Shown: positions 1 to 6,271 of the stretch, one piece after another
Layout of the letters: every line of letters starts with the position of its first letter
How positions within the stretch are numbered: the first letter of the stretch is position 1
Origin: Candidatus Mesolinea sp. UBA5823
Lineage (GTDB): Bacteria; Chloroflexota; Anaerolineae; Anaerolineales; Anaerolineaceae
Length of the DNA: 8,138 nt
Direction: 5' to 3'
NCBI GenBank assembly: GCA_002417685.1
Contig: DICP01000003.1
Location: forward strand, 19,904-28,041
Program-made: the position numbers and the translations under genes
The notes under the pieces: model-generated
Seen by the model: only the letters and a program-made list of their open reading frames with translations
Database searches by the model: none
What the model was told of the DNA's origin: nothing

Positions 1-1134
1 CCCCGTCGAAGGATTGACGATGTTCATATAGTGCAGGTAAGGAATGTAAAGGATATCCTCATCGCGCGGCATGGCAAGCAGCGCTTCTAACCCCGGCATA
101 GACCGCTGCCCTCCCGCCATGGACAAATTGAGGTGGTCTACCGTGTGCCCGGTTGGCTGAGCATCAAACTCATCCGCATCATCCTGCTCCCAGTAGAAGG
201 CTTTGAAAATACCATCTTCAAATAAGGGGAATGGCCTGCGGGGCAAGCCCATAAGATCATAGCTAAGAGGAAAAATTTCACGCCGTTCGGGGTCATCAAT
301 TAAAGTGACCAAAGGAGAAAAGACTTTCTTTCCCAATTTCTCCTCACTCAGGAAGGAATACCCGCGCTTCATCGTGCCGCCGTTAGGCCCAACCATGGCG
401 AGCATCTCCAGTACATCGCCAATCGCAGCGGAGCCAAACACTACCGTATACTTGCCCAAGGGTAATTGCAGGGCTTGGTCGTGTTGGTAATGAGAAAGCA
501 TCAGCGTTAAGTCATTATGTAAAAGCTCAGGCGCCAAATCTACTTTTGCTTGGGCGGATTGTTGGGCATTCACTTCCCACTTGAGTTGTTGGTGCGCCAA
601 CACCACTTCAATTTGCGCATCGGTGCAGGCAAAATATTGGGTGTGTTCACTGGTGGTGCTGATTTGTGCCGTGGTAGTAATCCCATTCGAAAAGATGCCT
701 GAGAGCTTGACTTCGTCGCTTTCCAGCCCTTGGGCTACTTGGTTGAAATATGCCAAGCGGTCTGCATTCGTCAGGCTTGCCAGAAAGGGGTCAAACGCCT
801 GCATATCAATCATATCGCGCTCATAGTGTGGAAGCGTGGGAGTATAGGAAAGGGGCTGGGCGTGCTTTACCATCTCCGCAGCGATGTCGATGCCCTTCTT
901 GATTGGTTCCAACTTTTCCGGGTCAGCGATCATGGAATAAGTGGCGCGTTTTTTATCCTCATAAACAGTGATTTCCAGCCGGATAAGGTGCTCATTTGTA
1001 TTGAGGGAGATAGCCGAATTGGCAAAGCGCATCAGGTAGCTATCTTCCTCATGGTAAAAGATCGCAGCCTGCAATCCTTTTTGCAAAGCGTAAGCACGTA
1101 ATTCTTTTAGTAAGCTAATTACATTTTTCTCCAT
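1..1134 (-). CDS. tldE: TldE/PmbA-like partner of the TldD metalloprotease (3' end cut by window edge)
   Basis: Reading leftwards from ATG at 1134, an open frame of 378 codons runs off position 1 with no stop, so the C-terminus is missing, probably some tens of residues judging from the usual 440-480 of the family. The N-terminal part (about residues 15-80) has the PmbA/TldD pattern in which a residue-rich strand such as RFANSAISLN leads into an exposed beta segment. The C-terminal part includes DHLNLSMAGGQRS and NIVNPSTG, matching the conserved glycine-rich end of TldE proteins. No HExxxH motif is present, which is typical of TldE, the non-catalytic half of the TldD-TldE heterodimer. In known systems the dimer degrades or trims unfolded peptides and RiPP precursors in the cytoplasm. 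It starts two bases after tldD stops and has a good SD inside tldD, so co-translation is likely. Family assignment is firm; the peptide substrate here is unknown. Confidence 0.88.
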   Translation of the reverse strand, partial: MEKNVISLLKELRAYALQKGLQAAIFYHEEDSYLMRFANSAISLNTNEHLIRLEITVYEDKKRATYSMIADPEKLEPIKKGIDIAAEMVKHAQPLSYTPTLPHYERDMIDMQAFDPFLASLTNADRLAYFNQVAQGLESDEVKLSGIFSNGITTTAQISTTSEHTQYFACTDAQIEVVLAHQQLKWEVNAQQSAQAKVDLAPELLHNDLTLMLSHYQHDQALQLPLGKYTVVFGSAAIGDVLEMLAMVGPNGGTMKRGYSFLSEEKLGKKVFSPLVTLIDDPERREIFPLSYDLMGLPRRPFPLFEDGIFKAFYWEQDDADEFDAQPTGHTVDHLNLSMAGGQRSMPGLEALLAMPRDEDILYIPYLHYMNIVNPSTG

Positions 1135-1136
1135 GG

Positions 1137-2591
1137 CTACTCTCCTACAGTCACATCATCAAAGCGGCAAACCGGCACGCCATGCCCCAATTGCATGATC
1201 TGGTTTGGCTGTCCTTTGCCGCAGTTATTTACATATTCCACTTGCCACGTACGTTCATCGCCCACAGCGGTGAGCGAATTATAGAACTTGAGCGTTTCAC
1301 CTTTGTAGGTGGTGTTTTTGAGCACACCTTTTACCTCACCATCTTCCACCAACCAGCCGATTTCGGTGGCAAAGTGAAATTGCTCGCGGTTAGAGCCGAT
1401 TGACCAGCTCTTATCCCCATCCAGGATAACGCCGCGCTCCGTATTTTTCACGATGTCAACTAAGTCTCCATCGGCGCCTGGGTCAATATTAATATTCGTC
1501 ATGCGCTCGATGGGCACACGATAGAATGATGTTGCTCGGTTAGCTCCAGAACTTCCCTCAAAAATTTGGCGGTGTGCTCTGGCATTGGCTTCTTCGACCA
1601 TCTGCCTGCCGGTAATTGCACCAACGAGGATGCCCTTATCAATAAGTAGATTGTTTTGGGCGGGCACGCCGTCATCATCAAAGCCAAAACTGCCCGGTGA
1701 GTTTTCCAGCGTAGCATCTGCCCGCACCGTCAACTTAGGCGAGCCATAGCGCAGCTTGCCAAAATCCTCCAAACGTACAAATGACCCACCAGCAAATGCC
1801 AGCTCATAGCCCAAGATACGGTCCAGCTCTAAGGCATGCCCAATGGTTTCATGCGTCTGCAAGAACATGATGCCGGGGAGTAAGATCACCGAACGCCGAT
1901 CTTTGGGGCAGTCTTCCGCCACCAGGAGCTCGTTGAGCTCGCGCGTGATGCGCTCAGCTTGGGCAGTAAAGAACTCGGTATCGAGCGTTTCCCATCCGCG
2001 TGTTTTGTCTAGCCTGCCCGCCCTAAACTTACGCCTTTGTATACCGCCATCTTTATCCATACCCATCACCATGATCATAGGGAAGACATCGATTATCGTT
2101 TTTTCGATTTGACTGCCTTCCGAATCAAGGAAAATAATTTTCTTTTTAACAAATTCCACTGCAGTGATGCGTTGCACCACACCGGGTTGGTTGAGCGCCG
2201 CATCCATCTGTTGCAGAAAAGCAACTTTATCAGCCATAGGTACGGCAAATGGATCAATGGCATTAGGGCTAGAAAAAGAGGCGTGTAAGGCGTCTTTCTC
2301 AGCCAGACGTACTGGGAAGGTTACTCTTTCGGCAGCTACACGTGCGTTATCGTATGCCTTATCAAAGATATCCCCAAGGTTGCCTATGCTAGAAGAGGCA
2401 GAGAAACCCCAAGCACCTCGGTAGAGCACACGCACACCTACTCCACTTTCAGAGGATGCATTGAGTGCTTTAAGGTTTCCATTCCACATGACTAAAGAGT
2501 TGGATTCTTCAAAAGGATACCAACGTGCATCTACATAAGTAGCGCCTTTAGCCATGGTCTGATCGATAAATTGTTTGAGTTCTCGTTCCAT
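1137..2591 (-). CDS. tldD: TldD-family zinc metalloprotease
   Basis: This is a complete protein of 484 residues, the usual TldD size. The N-terminal PmbA/TldD domain covers about residues 10-85, the central domain about 105-220, and the C-terminal protease domain about 230-483. The zinc-binding HExxxH is at residues 247-252 (HETIGH), with Glu248 as the expected catalytic base. The third ligand expected from TldD structures is Cys457 in the NNCGKGQPN segment, which is also present. All key residues are therefore intact. The start at 2591 is supported by AAAGGAG six bases upstream. The gene is the first of a two-gene operon with tldE and is divergent from the Mth938-domain gene. Known TldD-TldE pairs thread unstructured peptides into a closed chamber, mature microcin-like RiPPs and degrade antitoxins. 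No precursor peptide gene is visible here, so general peptide turnover is equally possible. Confidence 0.95.
   Translation of the reverse strand: MERELKQFIDQTMAKGATYVDARWYPFEESNSLVMWNGNLKALNASSESGVGVRVLYRGAWGFSASSSIGNLGDIFDKAYDNARVAAERVTFPVRLAEKDALHASFSSPNAIDPFAVPMADKVAFLQQMDAALNQPGVVQRITAVEFVKKKIIFLDSEGSQIEKTIIDVFPMIMVMGMDKDGGIQRRKFRAGRLDKTRGWETLDTEFFTAQAERITRELNELLVAEDCPKDRRSVILLPGIMFLQTHETIGHALELDRILGYELAFAGGSFVRLEDFGKLRYGSPKLTVRADATLENSPGSFGFDDDGVPAQNNLLIDKGILVGAITGRQMVEEANARAHRQIFEGSSGANRATSFYRVPIERMTNINIDPGADGDLVDIVKNTERGVILDGDKSWSIGSNREQFHFATEIGWLVEDGEVKGVLKNTTYKGETLKFYNSLTAVGDERTWQVEYVNNCGKGQPNQIMQLGHGVPVCRFDDVTVGE
1142..1146 (-). promoter_or_regulatory. Shine-Dalgarno for tldE, embedded in the last codons of tldD
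   Basis: On the minus strand AGGAG lies seven bases before the ATG at 1134. It falls within the codons for the final Gly-Glu of TldD, so the ribosome site of the second gene is part of the coding end of the first. This supports ATG 1134 as the tldE start and suggests coupled synthesis of the two dimer halves. Confidence 0.75.
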
Positions 2592-2597
2592 AGTAAT

Positions 2598-2604
2598 CTC
2601 CTTT
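2598..2604 (-). promoter_or_regulatory. Shine-Dalgarno for tldD
   Basis: AAAGGAG on the minus strand, six bases before the ATG at 2591. It is a near-ideal ribosome binding site and fixes the tldD start. Confidence 0.75.
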
Positions 2605-2626
2605 GGATTGGTCGATTGCTTTCCCC

Positions 2627-2634
2627 ATTATAAT
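2627..2634. promoter_or_regulatory. Self-complementary -10 core ATTATAAT, possibly bidirectional
   Basis: The eight bases ATTATAAT are their own reverse complement, so a perfect TATAAT reads on both strands (plus strand 2629-2634, minus strand 2632-2627). It lies between the divergent tldD and Mth938-domain genes. On the plus strand the nearest -35-like hexamer is TTGGTC at 2608-2613, only 15 bases upstream, so rightward activity is less certain. Rightward transcription from here would give a leader of roughly 105 bases. Confidence 0.4.
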
Positions 2635-2655
2635 GAAAGAAAAAGCAAAAACTAA
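2627..2655 (-). promoter_or_regulatory. Probable promoter of the tldD-tldE operon
   Basis: A perfect TATAAT -10 hexamer on the minus strand spans 2632-2627, giving a short leader of about 29 bases before tldD. A -35 at the normal 17-base spacing would be TTAGTT (2655-2650), which matches the consensus only at its first two bases, so the call rests on the -10 box and its position. Confidence 0.5.
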
Positions 2656-2685
2656 GATTTGTGTAATAACTCGCATTTTGCGCTG

Positions 2686-2709
2686 TGAGAGAAGCAGTTG
2701 AGCCTCTCA
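2686..2709. repeat. Short inverted repeat in the leader of the Mth938-domain gene
   Basis: TGAGAG (2686-2691) and CTCTCA (2704-2709) are perfect reverse complements separated by 12 bases. A smaller one, CGCA-TTT-TGCG, lies just upstream at 2672-2682. Either could be a regulator site or a leader hairpin. Six-base arms can occur by chance, so this is only suggestive. Confidence 0.3.
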
Positions 2710-2746
2710 ATCATAGTAGAGACAGAAAAGAAAAGCAGAGGTAGAA

Positions 2747-3124
2747 ATGTTTGCTGATCCTAAAGGTCCGATTACCCACTTTGAATGGGCAACTTTTACC
2801 GTCAACGGGCAAGTACACAGCCCAGAGGCGGGCGTGGGTAAGGATATTTTCCTTTCTCCAGAAGGTATAAGCGCTTGGTACGAGCGCAAGGGACATAAGC
2901 TCAAACGCAGCATGGTTAGGCGGGCACTGGCGCTCAAGCCAGAAATGCTGATTATTGGTAATGGCGTCGAAGGCGCGCTTAAAATCGGCAAGAAAGCTCG
3001 GAAAGAGATAGAAGACGCTGGTGTGAAGCTCGTAGTATTGCGTACGCCAGAGGCTTGCCGAGTATACAACCAATTATACCGTCTGGGTAAGCACGTAATC
3101 CTCTTGGCGCATGGAACCTGTTAA
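2747..3124 (+). CDS. Mth938-domain (DUF498) protein
   Basis: A complete protein of 125 residues, nearly all one Mth938-like domain (the fold of archaeal MTH938, human AAMDC and NDUFAF3). The diagnostic order is visible: a beta-strand start THFEWATFTVNGQVH, a DIFLSPEGISAWYERKGH segment at about 33-50, the core KPEMLIIGNGVEG at about 64-76, the TPEACRVYNQLYRLGK segment at about 99-114, and the closing HGTC that corresponds to the family's terminal HxTC. There is no signal peptide or membrane segment, so it is cytoplasmic. AGAGG at 2737-2741, five bases upstream, supports the start. The molecular role of bacterial members is not established; the animal homologues take part in mitochondrial complex I assembly or adipogenesis. 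It is divergent from tldD and 120 bases upstream of the YIP1 gene, with a gap large enough for a separate promoter. Confidence 0.9.
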   Translation: MFADPKGPITHFEWATFTVNGQVHSPEAGVGKDIFLSPEGISAWYERKGHKLKRSMVRRALALKPEMLIIGNGVEGALKIGKKARKEIEDAGVKLVVLRTPEACRVYNQLYRLGKHVILLAHGTC

Positions 3125-3179
3125 TCCGCTGGGTTGTTCCAGCCAGTGCGGTAACACCCCTTCCTAGGCTGAGGTGGAT

Positions 3180-3209
3180 ATGGAACTAATTCATAACTTT
3201 ATCCGTTAA
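3180..3209 (+). other. Possible nine-codon leader ORF upstream of the YIP1-ABC operon
   Basis: ATG at 3180 opens a nine-codon frame (MELIHNFIR, then TAA at 3207). It is preceded by GAGGTGG at 3171-3177, a good SD-like sequence although rather close to the ATG. It ends 35 bases before the YIP1 start. It could be a leader peptide if transcription begins upstream, or simply chance. No attenuator hairpin with a T-run is visible after it. Confidence 0.15.
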
Positions 3210-3221
3210 CTATCATATACT
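3190..3221 (+). promoter_or_regulatory. Weak candidate promoter for the YIP1-ABC operon
   Basis: Two overlapping -10-like hexamers, TATCAT (3211-3216) and TATACT (3216-3221), each match the consensus at five of six positions. A partial -35, TTCATA (3190-3195), is 15 or 20 bases away, which is not ideal for either. The AT-rich stretch just before the first gene makes it the most likely start region, but the boxes are poor. Confidence 0.3.
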
Positions 3222-3244
3222 TAAACTCCTAAGAAGAGGATGCC

Positions 3245-4030
3245 ATGGCTGAGACTGAACTGGAAAATAAAACACGCCCATTTCACTTTTTACGCTGGAA
3301 CTGGTTGCTCGGGATATTAATTCACCCGCGTAGGACTATTACTGAAATCTTAGCTGAAGAAAAAGCGAATTGGCAGACACCACTATTGATCATTACCGTT
3401 TTGGTTATACTAGCGGTTGTCGTGGAAGCGCCTATCCAGCGGATTGTTATTCAATCTGGTGCAGAAATCCCTGAGAACTTCCAATATTGGTCAACAGAAG
3501 AGCAAAATGCCTTTATGCAATCCCAAGCCATGCAGACTTCACCGCTTTTTCTGTACGTTTTTCCAATCTTGACCCGTACAGCAGGCTTCTGGTTGATTTG
3601 GTTTCTCCTGAGCAGCATTCTACATCTCTCCATCACACTTTTTGGAAGCCGCAGCAGCCGGCAGCAAGTCAGTAATCTGGCGGCTTGGACGATGACGCCC
3701 CTTGCCTTACGCTTGCTGGTAGAGATTATAGCGGTACTAACCACTCACCGCCTCATCGAAAATCGCGGTCTATCTTCATTAATTGCAGCTGATGCTGATG
3801 GCTTCAGTGTTTTTCTACGCGGCATACTGGCGAATCTCGATCTGTATTATGTCTGGCATGTAATTCTGCTATTGGTAGGCGCTGTGCCGCTCTCTGGTCT
3901 TTCGAAATCTAAGGCTAACCAAGCCACACTGATTGCAGCCATTACCATGTTGCTGTTGATGGCTGTGCCTGCTATACTTTCTTCAGTATTAAGCAGCCTT
4001 TCGACCTCAAGCGGCTTTTACTTTTTCTAA
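3245..4030 (+). CDS. YIP1-family integral membrane protein
   Basis: A complete protein of 261 residues with no signal peptide. A short polar N-terminus leads into LLGILIHPRRTITEILAEE (about 21-39), the typical amphipathic entry of Yip1-domain proteins. Five hydrophobic segments follow, at about 46-66, 101-133 (long, perhaps with a kink), 145-165, 197-217 and 226-252, as in the five-helix Yip1 domain. A polar loop at 67-99 separates the first two. GAAGAGGA ends four bases before ATG 3245 and supports this start; another ATG at 3240 in a different frame closes quickly. It is the first gene of a tight operon: its stop is one base before the ATPase ATG. Eukaryotic Yip1 proteins act in vesicle trafficking, while bacterial members have no settled role. 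The context suggests an accessory membrane component of the ABC system encoded downstream. Confidence 0.85.
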   Translation: MAETELENKTRPFHFLRWNWLLGILIHPRRTITEILAEEKANWQTPLLIITVLVILAVVVEAPIQRIVIQSGAEIPENFQYWSTEEQNAFMQSQAMQTSPLFLYVFPILTRTAGFWLIWFLLSSILHLSITLFGSRSSRQQVSNLAAWTMTPLALRLLVEIIAVLTTHRLIENRGLSSLIAADADGFSVFLRGILANLDLYYVWHVILLLVGAVPLSGLSKSKANQATLIAAITMLLLMAVPAILSSVLSSLSTSSGFYFF

Positions 4031-4031
4031 C

Positions 4032-4769
4032 ATGGACTTGAAAATGGAAAATGGATTTATCCAGACAGACGATTTAAAGAAGTATTATCGTATGAATACC
4101 GTTGGCGTGAAAGCCCTCGATGGAATTACTATTGATATCCCGAGAGGGGCTTTTGCGGTGATCATGGGCCCTTCTGGCTCAGGCAAAAGCACATTGCTCA
4201 ATTTGATTGGCGGTTTGGATTGGCCCACATCGGGTTCGATTTTTGTGGATGGTGAGGAAATAGAAGCTCTTGATGAAACAGAACTTGCTGCTTATCGGCG
4301 CAATAAAGTAGGTTTCGTTTTCCAATCGTTCAATCTCATCTCTTCGATGAGCGCAGAGGAAAATGTAGGGTTCCCGCTACGTTTTGCTGGAGTGCAGGCA
4401 GCACAGCGCAAACAGCGCGCCCGCGAAAAGTTAGAAGAAGTCGGGCTCGCCGATCGCATGACGCATAAGCCTACGGAGCTTTCCGGTGGGGAACAACAAC
4501 GCGTAGCGATCGCACGTGCACTCATCAATAACCCGGTGCTTATCCTCGCCGATGAACCTACAGGCAATCTGGATACAACCAGCGGGCTTTCCGTGATGCA
4601 CACTTTGGCTGATCTACAGAAAAGCGGTAAGACCATCGTAGTAGCTACGCATGATCCCCGTATGCTTTCTTTTGCCACACAGACGATTTACCTGCTGGAT
4701 GGAAAGCAGGTCAGCGAGGAAACTTATCATCAAACGATTGAACAACTTTCTTGGGAAGGCACAAATTAA
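4032..4769 (+). CDS. MacB/LolD-type ABC transporter ATP-binding protein
   Basis: A complete ATPase of 245 residues with every catalytic motif intact: Walker A GPSGSGKST at 46-54, Q-loop Gln98 in FVFQSFNL, signature LSGGEQQR at 150-157, Walker B ILADEP with Asp174 and catalytic Glu175, D-loop NLD at 179-181, and switch His207. The string ADEPTGNLD is characteristic of the MacB/LolD/FtsE-like export group that pairs with FtsX-type permeases, and such a permease is encoded two genes downstream. The ATG at 4032 begins one base after the YIP1 stop and has no clear SD, so translation is probably coupled to the upstream gene. ATG 4044 (Met5) is a possible alternative start. It is cytoplasmic, expected to act as a dimer and to drive the permease at 6272-7594. 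The substrate cannot be inferred from the ATPase. Confidence 0.95.
   Translation: MDLKMENGFIQTDDLKKYYRMNTVGVKALDGITIDIPRGAFAVIMGPSGSGKSTLLNLIGGLDWPTSGSIFVDGEEIEALDETELAAYRRNKVGFVFQSFNLISSMSAEENVGFPLRFAGVQAAQRKQRAREKLEEVGLADRMTHKPTELSGGEQQRVAIARALINNPVLILADEPTGNLDTTSGLSVMHTLADLQKSGKTIVVATHDPRMLSFATQTIYLLDGKQVSEETYHQTIEQLSWEGTN
4753..4759 (+). promoter_or_regulatory. SD-like site that fixes the start of the secreted CARDB-like protein
   Basis: GGGAAGG lies inside the end of the ATPase gene, 11 bases before ATG 4771. The spacing is long but usable. The same frame stays open upstream to an ATG at 4651, but starting there would bury the signal peptide behind 40 residues and overlap the ATPase by 119 bases, so ATG 4771 is preferred. 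Confidence 0.45.
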
Positions 4770-4770
4770 A

Positions 4771-6225
4771 ATGAAAAAATCTACAACAAATATTCTGCTT
4801 ATATCTTTAATCATTGGATTGCTGGGAGCTTTTAGCCTCAACTCATCAGCCTTAGCGCAAACTCCAACTGACACATCCACGCCCCAGCCGAACTTGACGC
4901 AACCTCTGCTGTATATTGAGTCCTACTCGCCCGGGCCTAATAATGGCGTTTCGCCTTGGGCGCCTTTCAATTTCACTTTTGTCCTGGCTAACAATAGCGA
5001 TTCCGTTGCGCGTAATGTGGTGATGACTTTCACCAGTGAGGATTTCATCCCTCTTGATGGCGGTGTTTTTACGCTCAACAATATTGCCAAAGGAGACCGA
5101 CCAGGAGCAACCTTGCGATTCCGCGTCAGCGATTACAGCACTTGGAAATATTCTGGGGTGATCAATGCCAATGTCGCTTACACTGATGAAGCCGGCATGC
5201 CTTACACCACCAGCTTTGTTTTCTATATTGCCATCGCACAATCTGCCAGTGGCAGCGCCACCCAGACCCCTACGCCTGGTTCGGAAAACAAGCCCCAGCT
5301 CGTTATATCTAAGTACAGCACAGATCTCGACCCGCTTCAGCCTGGGAGTGCCTTTAAATTGAACCTTACCATCGGCAACGTAGGCACTGCCAACGCAAAA
5401 AATGTTTCATTAGTTTATGGCGGCGGGTCTGGGCAGCTTCCTAACGAGCAGGGCACTCCGCAAGCCGGCGTTTCAGGATCCACAGCCGACTTTGCCAACT
5501 TTGCCCCGGTGGGCAGCTCAAACATAGTCCTGCTGGGTGACCTGGCGATGGGTGCTCAGATTGAGACAGAGCAGGAGTTTGTGGTAAACGTGAGCACGGT
5601 ACCCGGTGCATATCCTCTAAAGATCTCGCTGGTTTCTTACACAGAAAATGGGCTGCGTGTCATCGACGATCAAGCCATCACGCTGCTCATCTACTCGCTA
5701 CCACAGCTGGAGATCAGCTTTTACCGCGACCCAGGCATGTTCTTCAACGGAACACCTACAACCCTGCCTCTCCAGATCACCAACCTTTCCCGCAAGTCGA
5801 CCGTTTTGGGCAATATGACCGTGACCACCGATTCCGGCGATATTATGAACGGTACATCGCTAGTCGGCAACCTTGACCCGGGTGGCTATTTCACACTCGA
5901 TGCGATGTATACCCCTTTTATGGAAGGCAAAGCCAAGATTAATATCACAATCAACTACACCGATGATTTCAACCAACTGCGCACGTATGAATCCAGTATG
6001 GAAATCGAAGTGCAGCCAGCGATGGTGATGCCAGAAGAGCCTACCCAAACTAATCCTGAGATGCCCACTGAATCGGAAGAACCTACTGGTTTTTTTGCCA
6101 AAATTTGGAATGCCATTAAAGGCTTTTTAGGGATCGGCACCAGCAGCGAACCTGTTCCTCCAAGTGTTCCTTCTGGCGGCGAGGAAACGTTTCCATCCGG
6201 TGAAATTATCGTCCCAAGGAAATAG
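4771..6225 (+). CDS. Secreted multi-domain CARDB/NEW3-like (COG1361-type) protein with C-terminal amphipathic helix
   Basis: The start at 4771 gives 484 residues, beginning with a standard signal peptide: MKK, a hydrophobic core at about 8-21, and a type I site after Ala29 (ALA|QT). A Thr/Pro linker (30-44) follows, then three beta-sandwich modules at about 45-156, 174-307 and 310-416. Each opens with a pattern of the type PQLVISKYS or PQLEISFYR, and each has the NNSDSVARNV / GNVGTANAKNV / TNLSRKSTV segment typical of CARDB/NEW3 domains. A second Thr/Pro linker separates modules 1 and 2 (about 158-173). After an acidic Pro-rich stretch (417-439), residues 440-455 form a short aromatic and basic amphipathic helix, then a Ser/Pro/Gly tail. 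There is no sortase or lipobox motif. The gene is one base after the ATPase. It is probably extracytoplasmic, binding the permease, a polysaccharide or another cell-surface partner; the exact role is inferred. Confidence 0.85.
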   Translation: MKKSTTNILLISLIIGLLGAFSLNSSALAQTPTDTSTPQPNLTQPLLYIESYSPGPNNGVSPWAPFNFTFVLANNSDSVARNVVMTFTSEDFIPLDGGVFTLNNIAKGDRPGATLRFRVSDYSTWKYSGVINANVAYTDEAGMPYTTSFVFYIAIAQSASGSATQTPTPGSENKPQLVISKYSTDLDPLQPGSAFKLNLTIGNVGTANAKNVSLVYGGGSGQLPNEQGTPQAGVSGSTADFANFAPVGSSNIVLLGDLAMGAQIETEQEFVVNVSTVPGAYPLKISLVSYTENGLRVIDDQAITLLIYSLPQLEISFYRDPGMFFNGTPTTLPLQITNLSRKSTVLGNMTVTTDSGDIMNGTSLVGNLDPGGYFTLDAMYTPFMEGKAKINITINYTDDFNQLRTYESSMEIEVQPAMVMPEEPTQTNPEMPTESEEPTGFFAKIWNAIKGFLGIGTSSEPVPPSVPSGGEETFPSGEIIVPRK

Positions 6226-6259
6226 AAGGCTGAAGAATATTTTTAGCGAGAGCGAATCT

Positions 6260-6265
6260 AAAGGA
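6260..6265 (+). promoter_or_regulatory. Shine-Dalgarno for the MacB-type permease
   Basis: AAAGGA six bases before ATG 6272, a good ribosome site. The 46-base gap after the secreted protein contains no convincing terminator or promoter, so the permease is taken as the last gene of the same operon. Confidence 0.7.
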
Positions 6266-6271
6266 TAAGTT

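Noticed and set aside
730..1101. Plus-strand 123-codon frame opposite tldE
   Set aside because: The minus strand carries a continuous PmbA/TldE-family reading over the whole region. The plus-strand frame has no family features.
2707..3073. Two antisense open frames of 120 codons opposite the Mth938-domain gene
   Set aside because: The plus-strand frame gives a clear Mth938 domain with a good SD. The antisense frames show no recognisable domain and are shadows of its codon use.
3111..3167. Eighteen-codon frame overlapping the end of the Mth938-domain gene, with two Cys
   Set aside because: It has no SD and no resemblance to a known peptide. It overlaps the conserved HGTC end of the real gene.
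3125..3170. Terminator or known riboswitch after the Mth938-domain gene
   Set aside because: A bulged stem can be drawn (CCGC...TGG with CCA...GCGG) but no T-run follows, and the conserved cores of T-box, cobalamin and similar elements are absent.
4292..4678. Antisense 128-codon frame opposite the ABC ATPase
   Set aside because: It is composed mostly of Ser, Arg and Ala in low-information order and lies against a gene with every ATPase motif intact.
4651..4770. N-terminal extension of the secreted protein from an ATG at 4651
   Set aside because: It would overlap the ATPase gene by 119 bases and place 40 residues ahead of a textbook signal peptide. ATG 4771, one base after the ATPase stop, fits much better.
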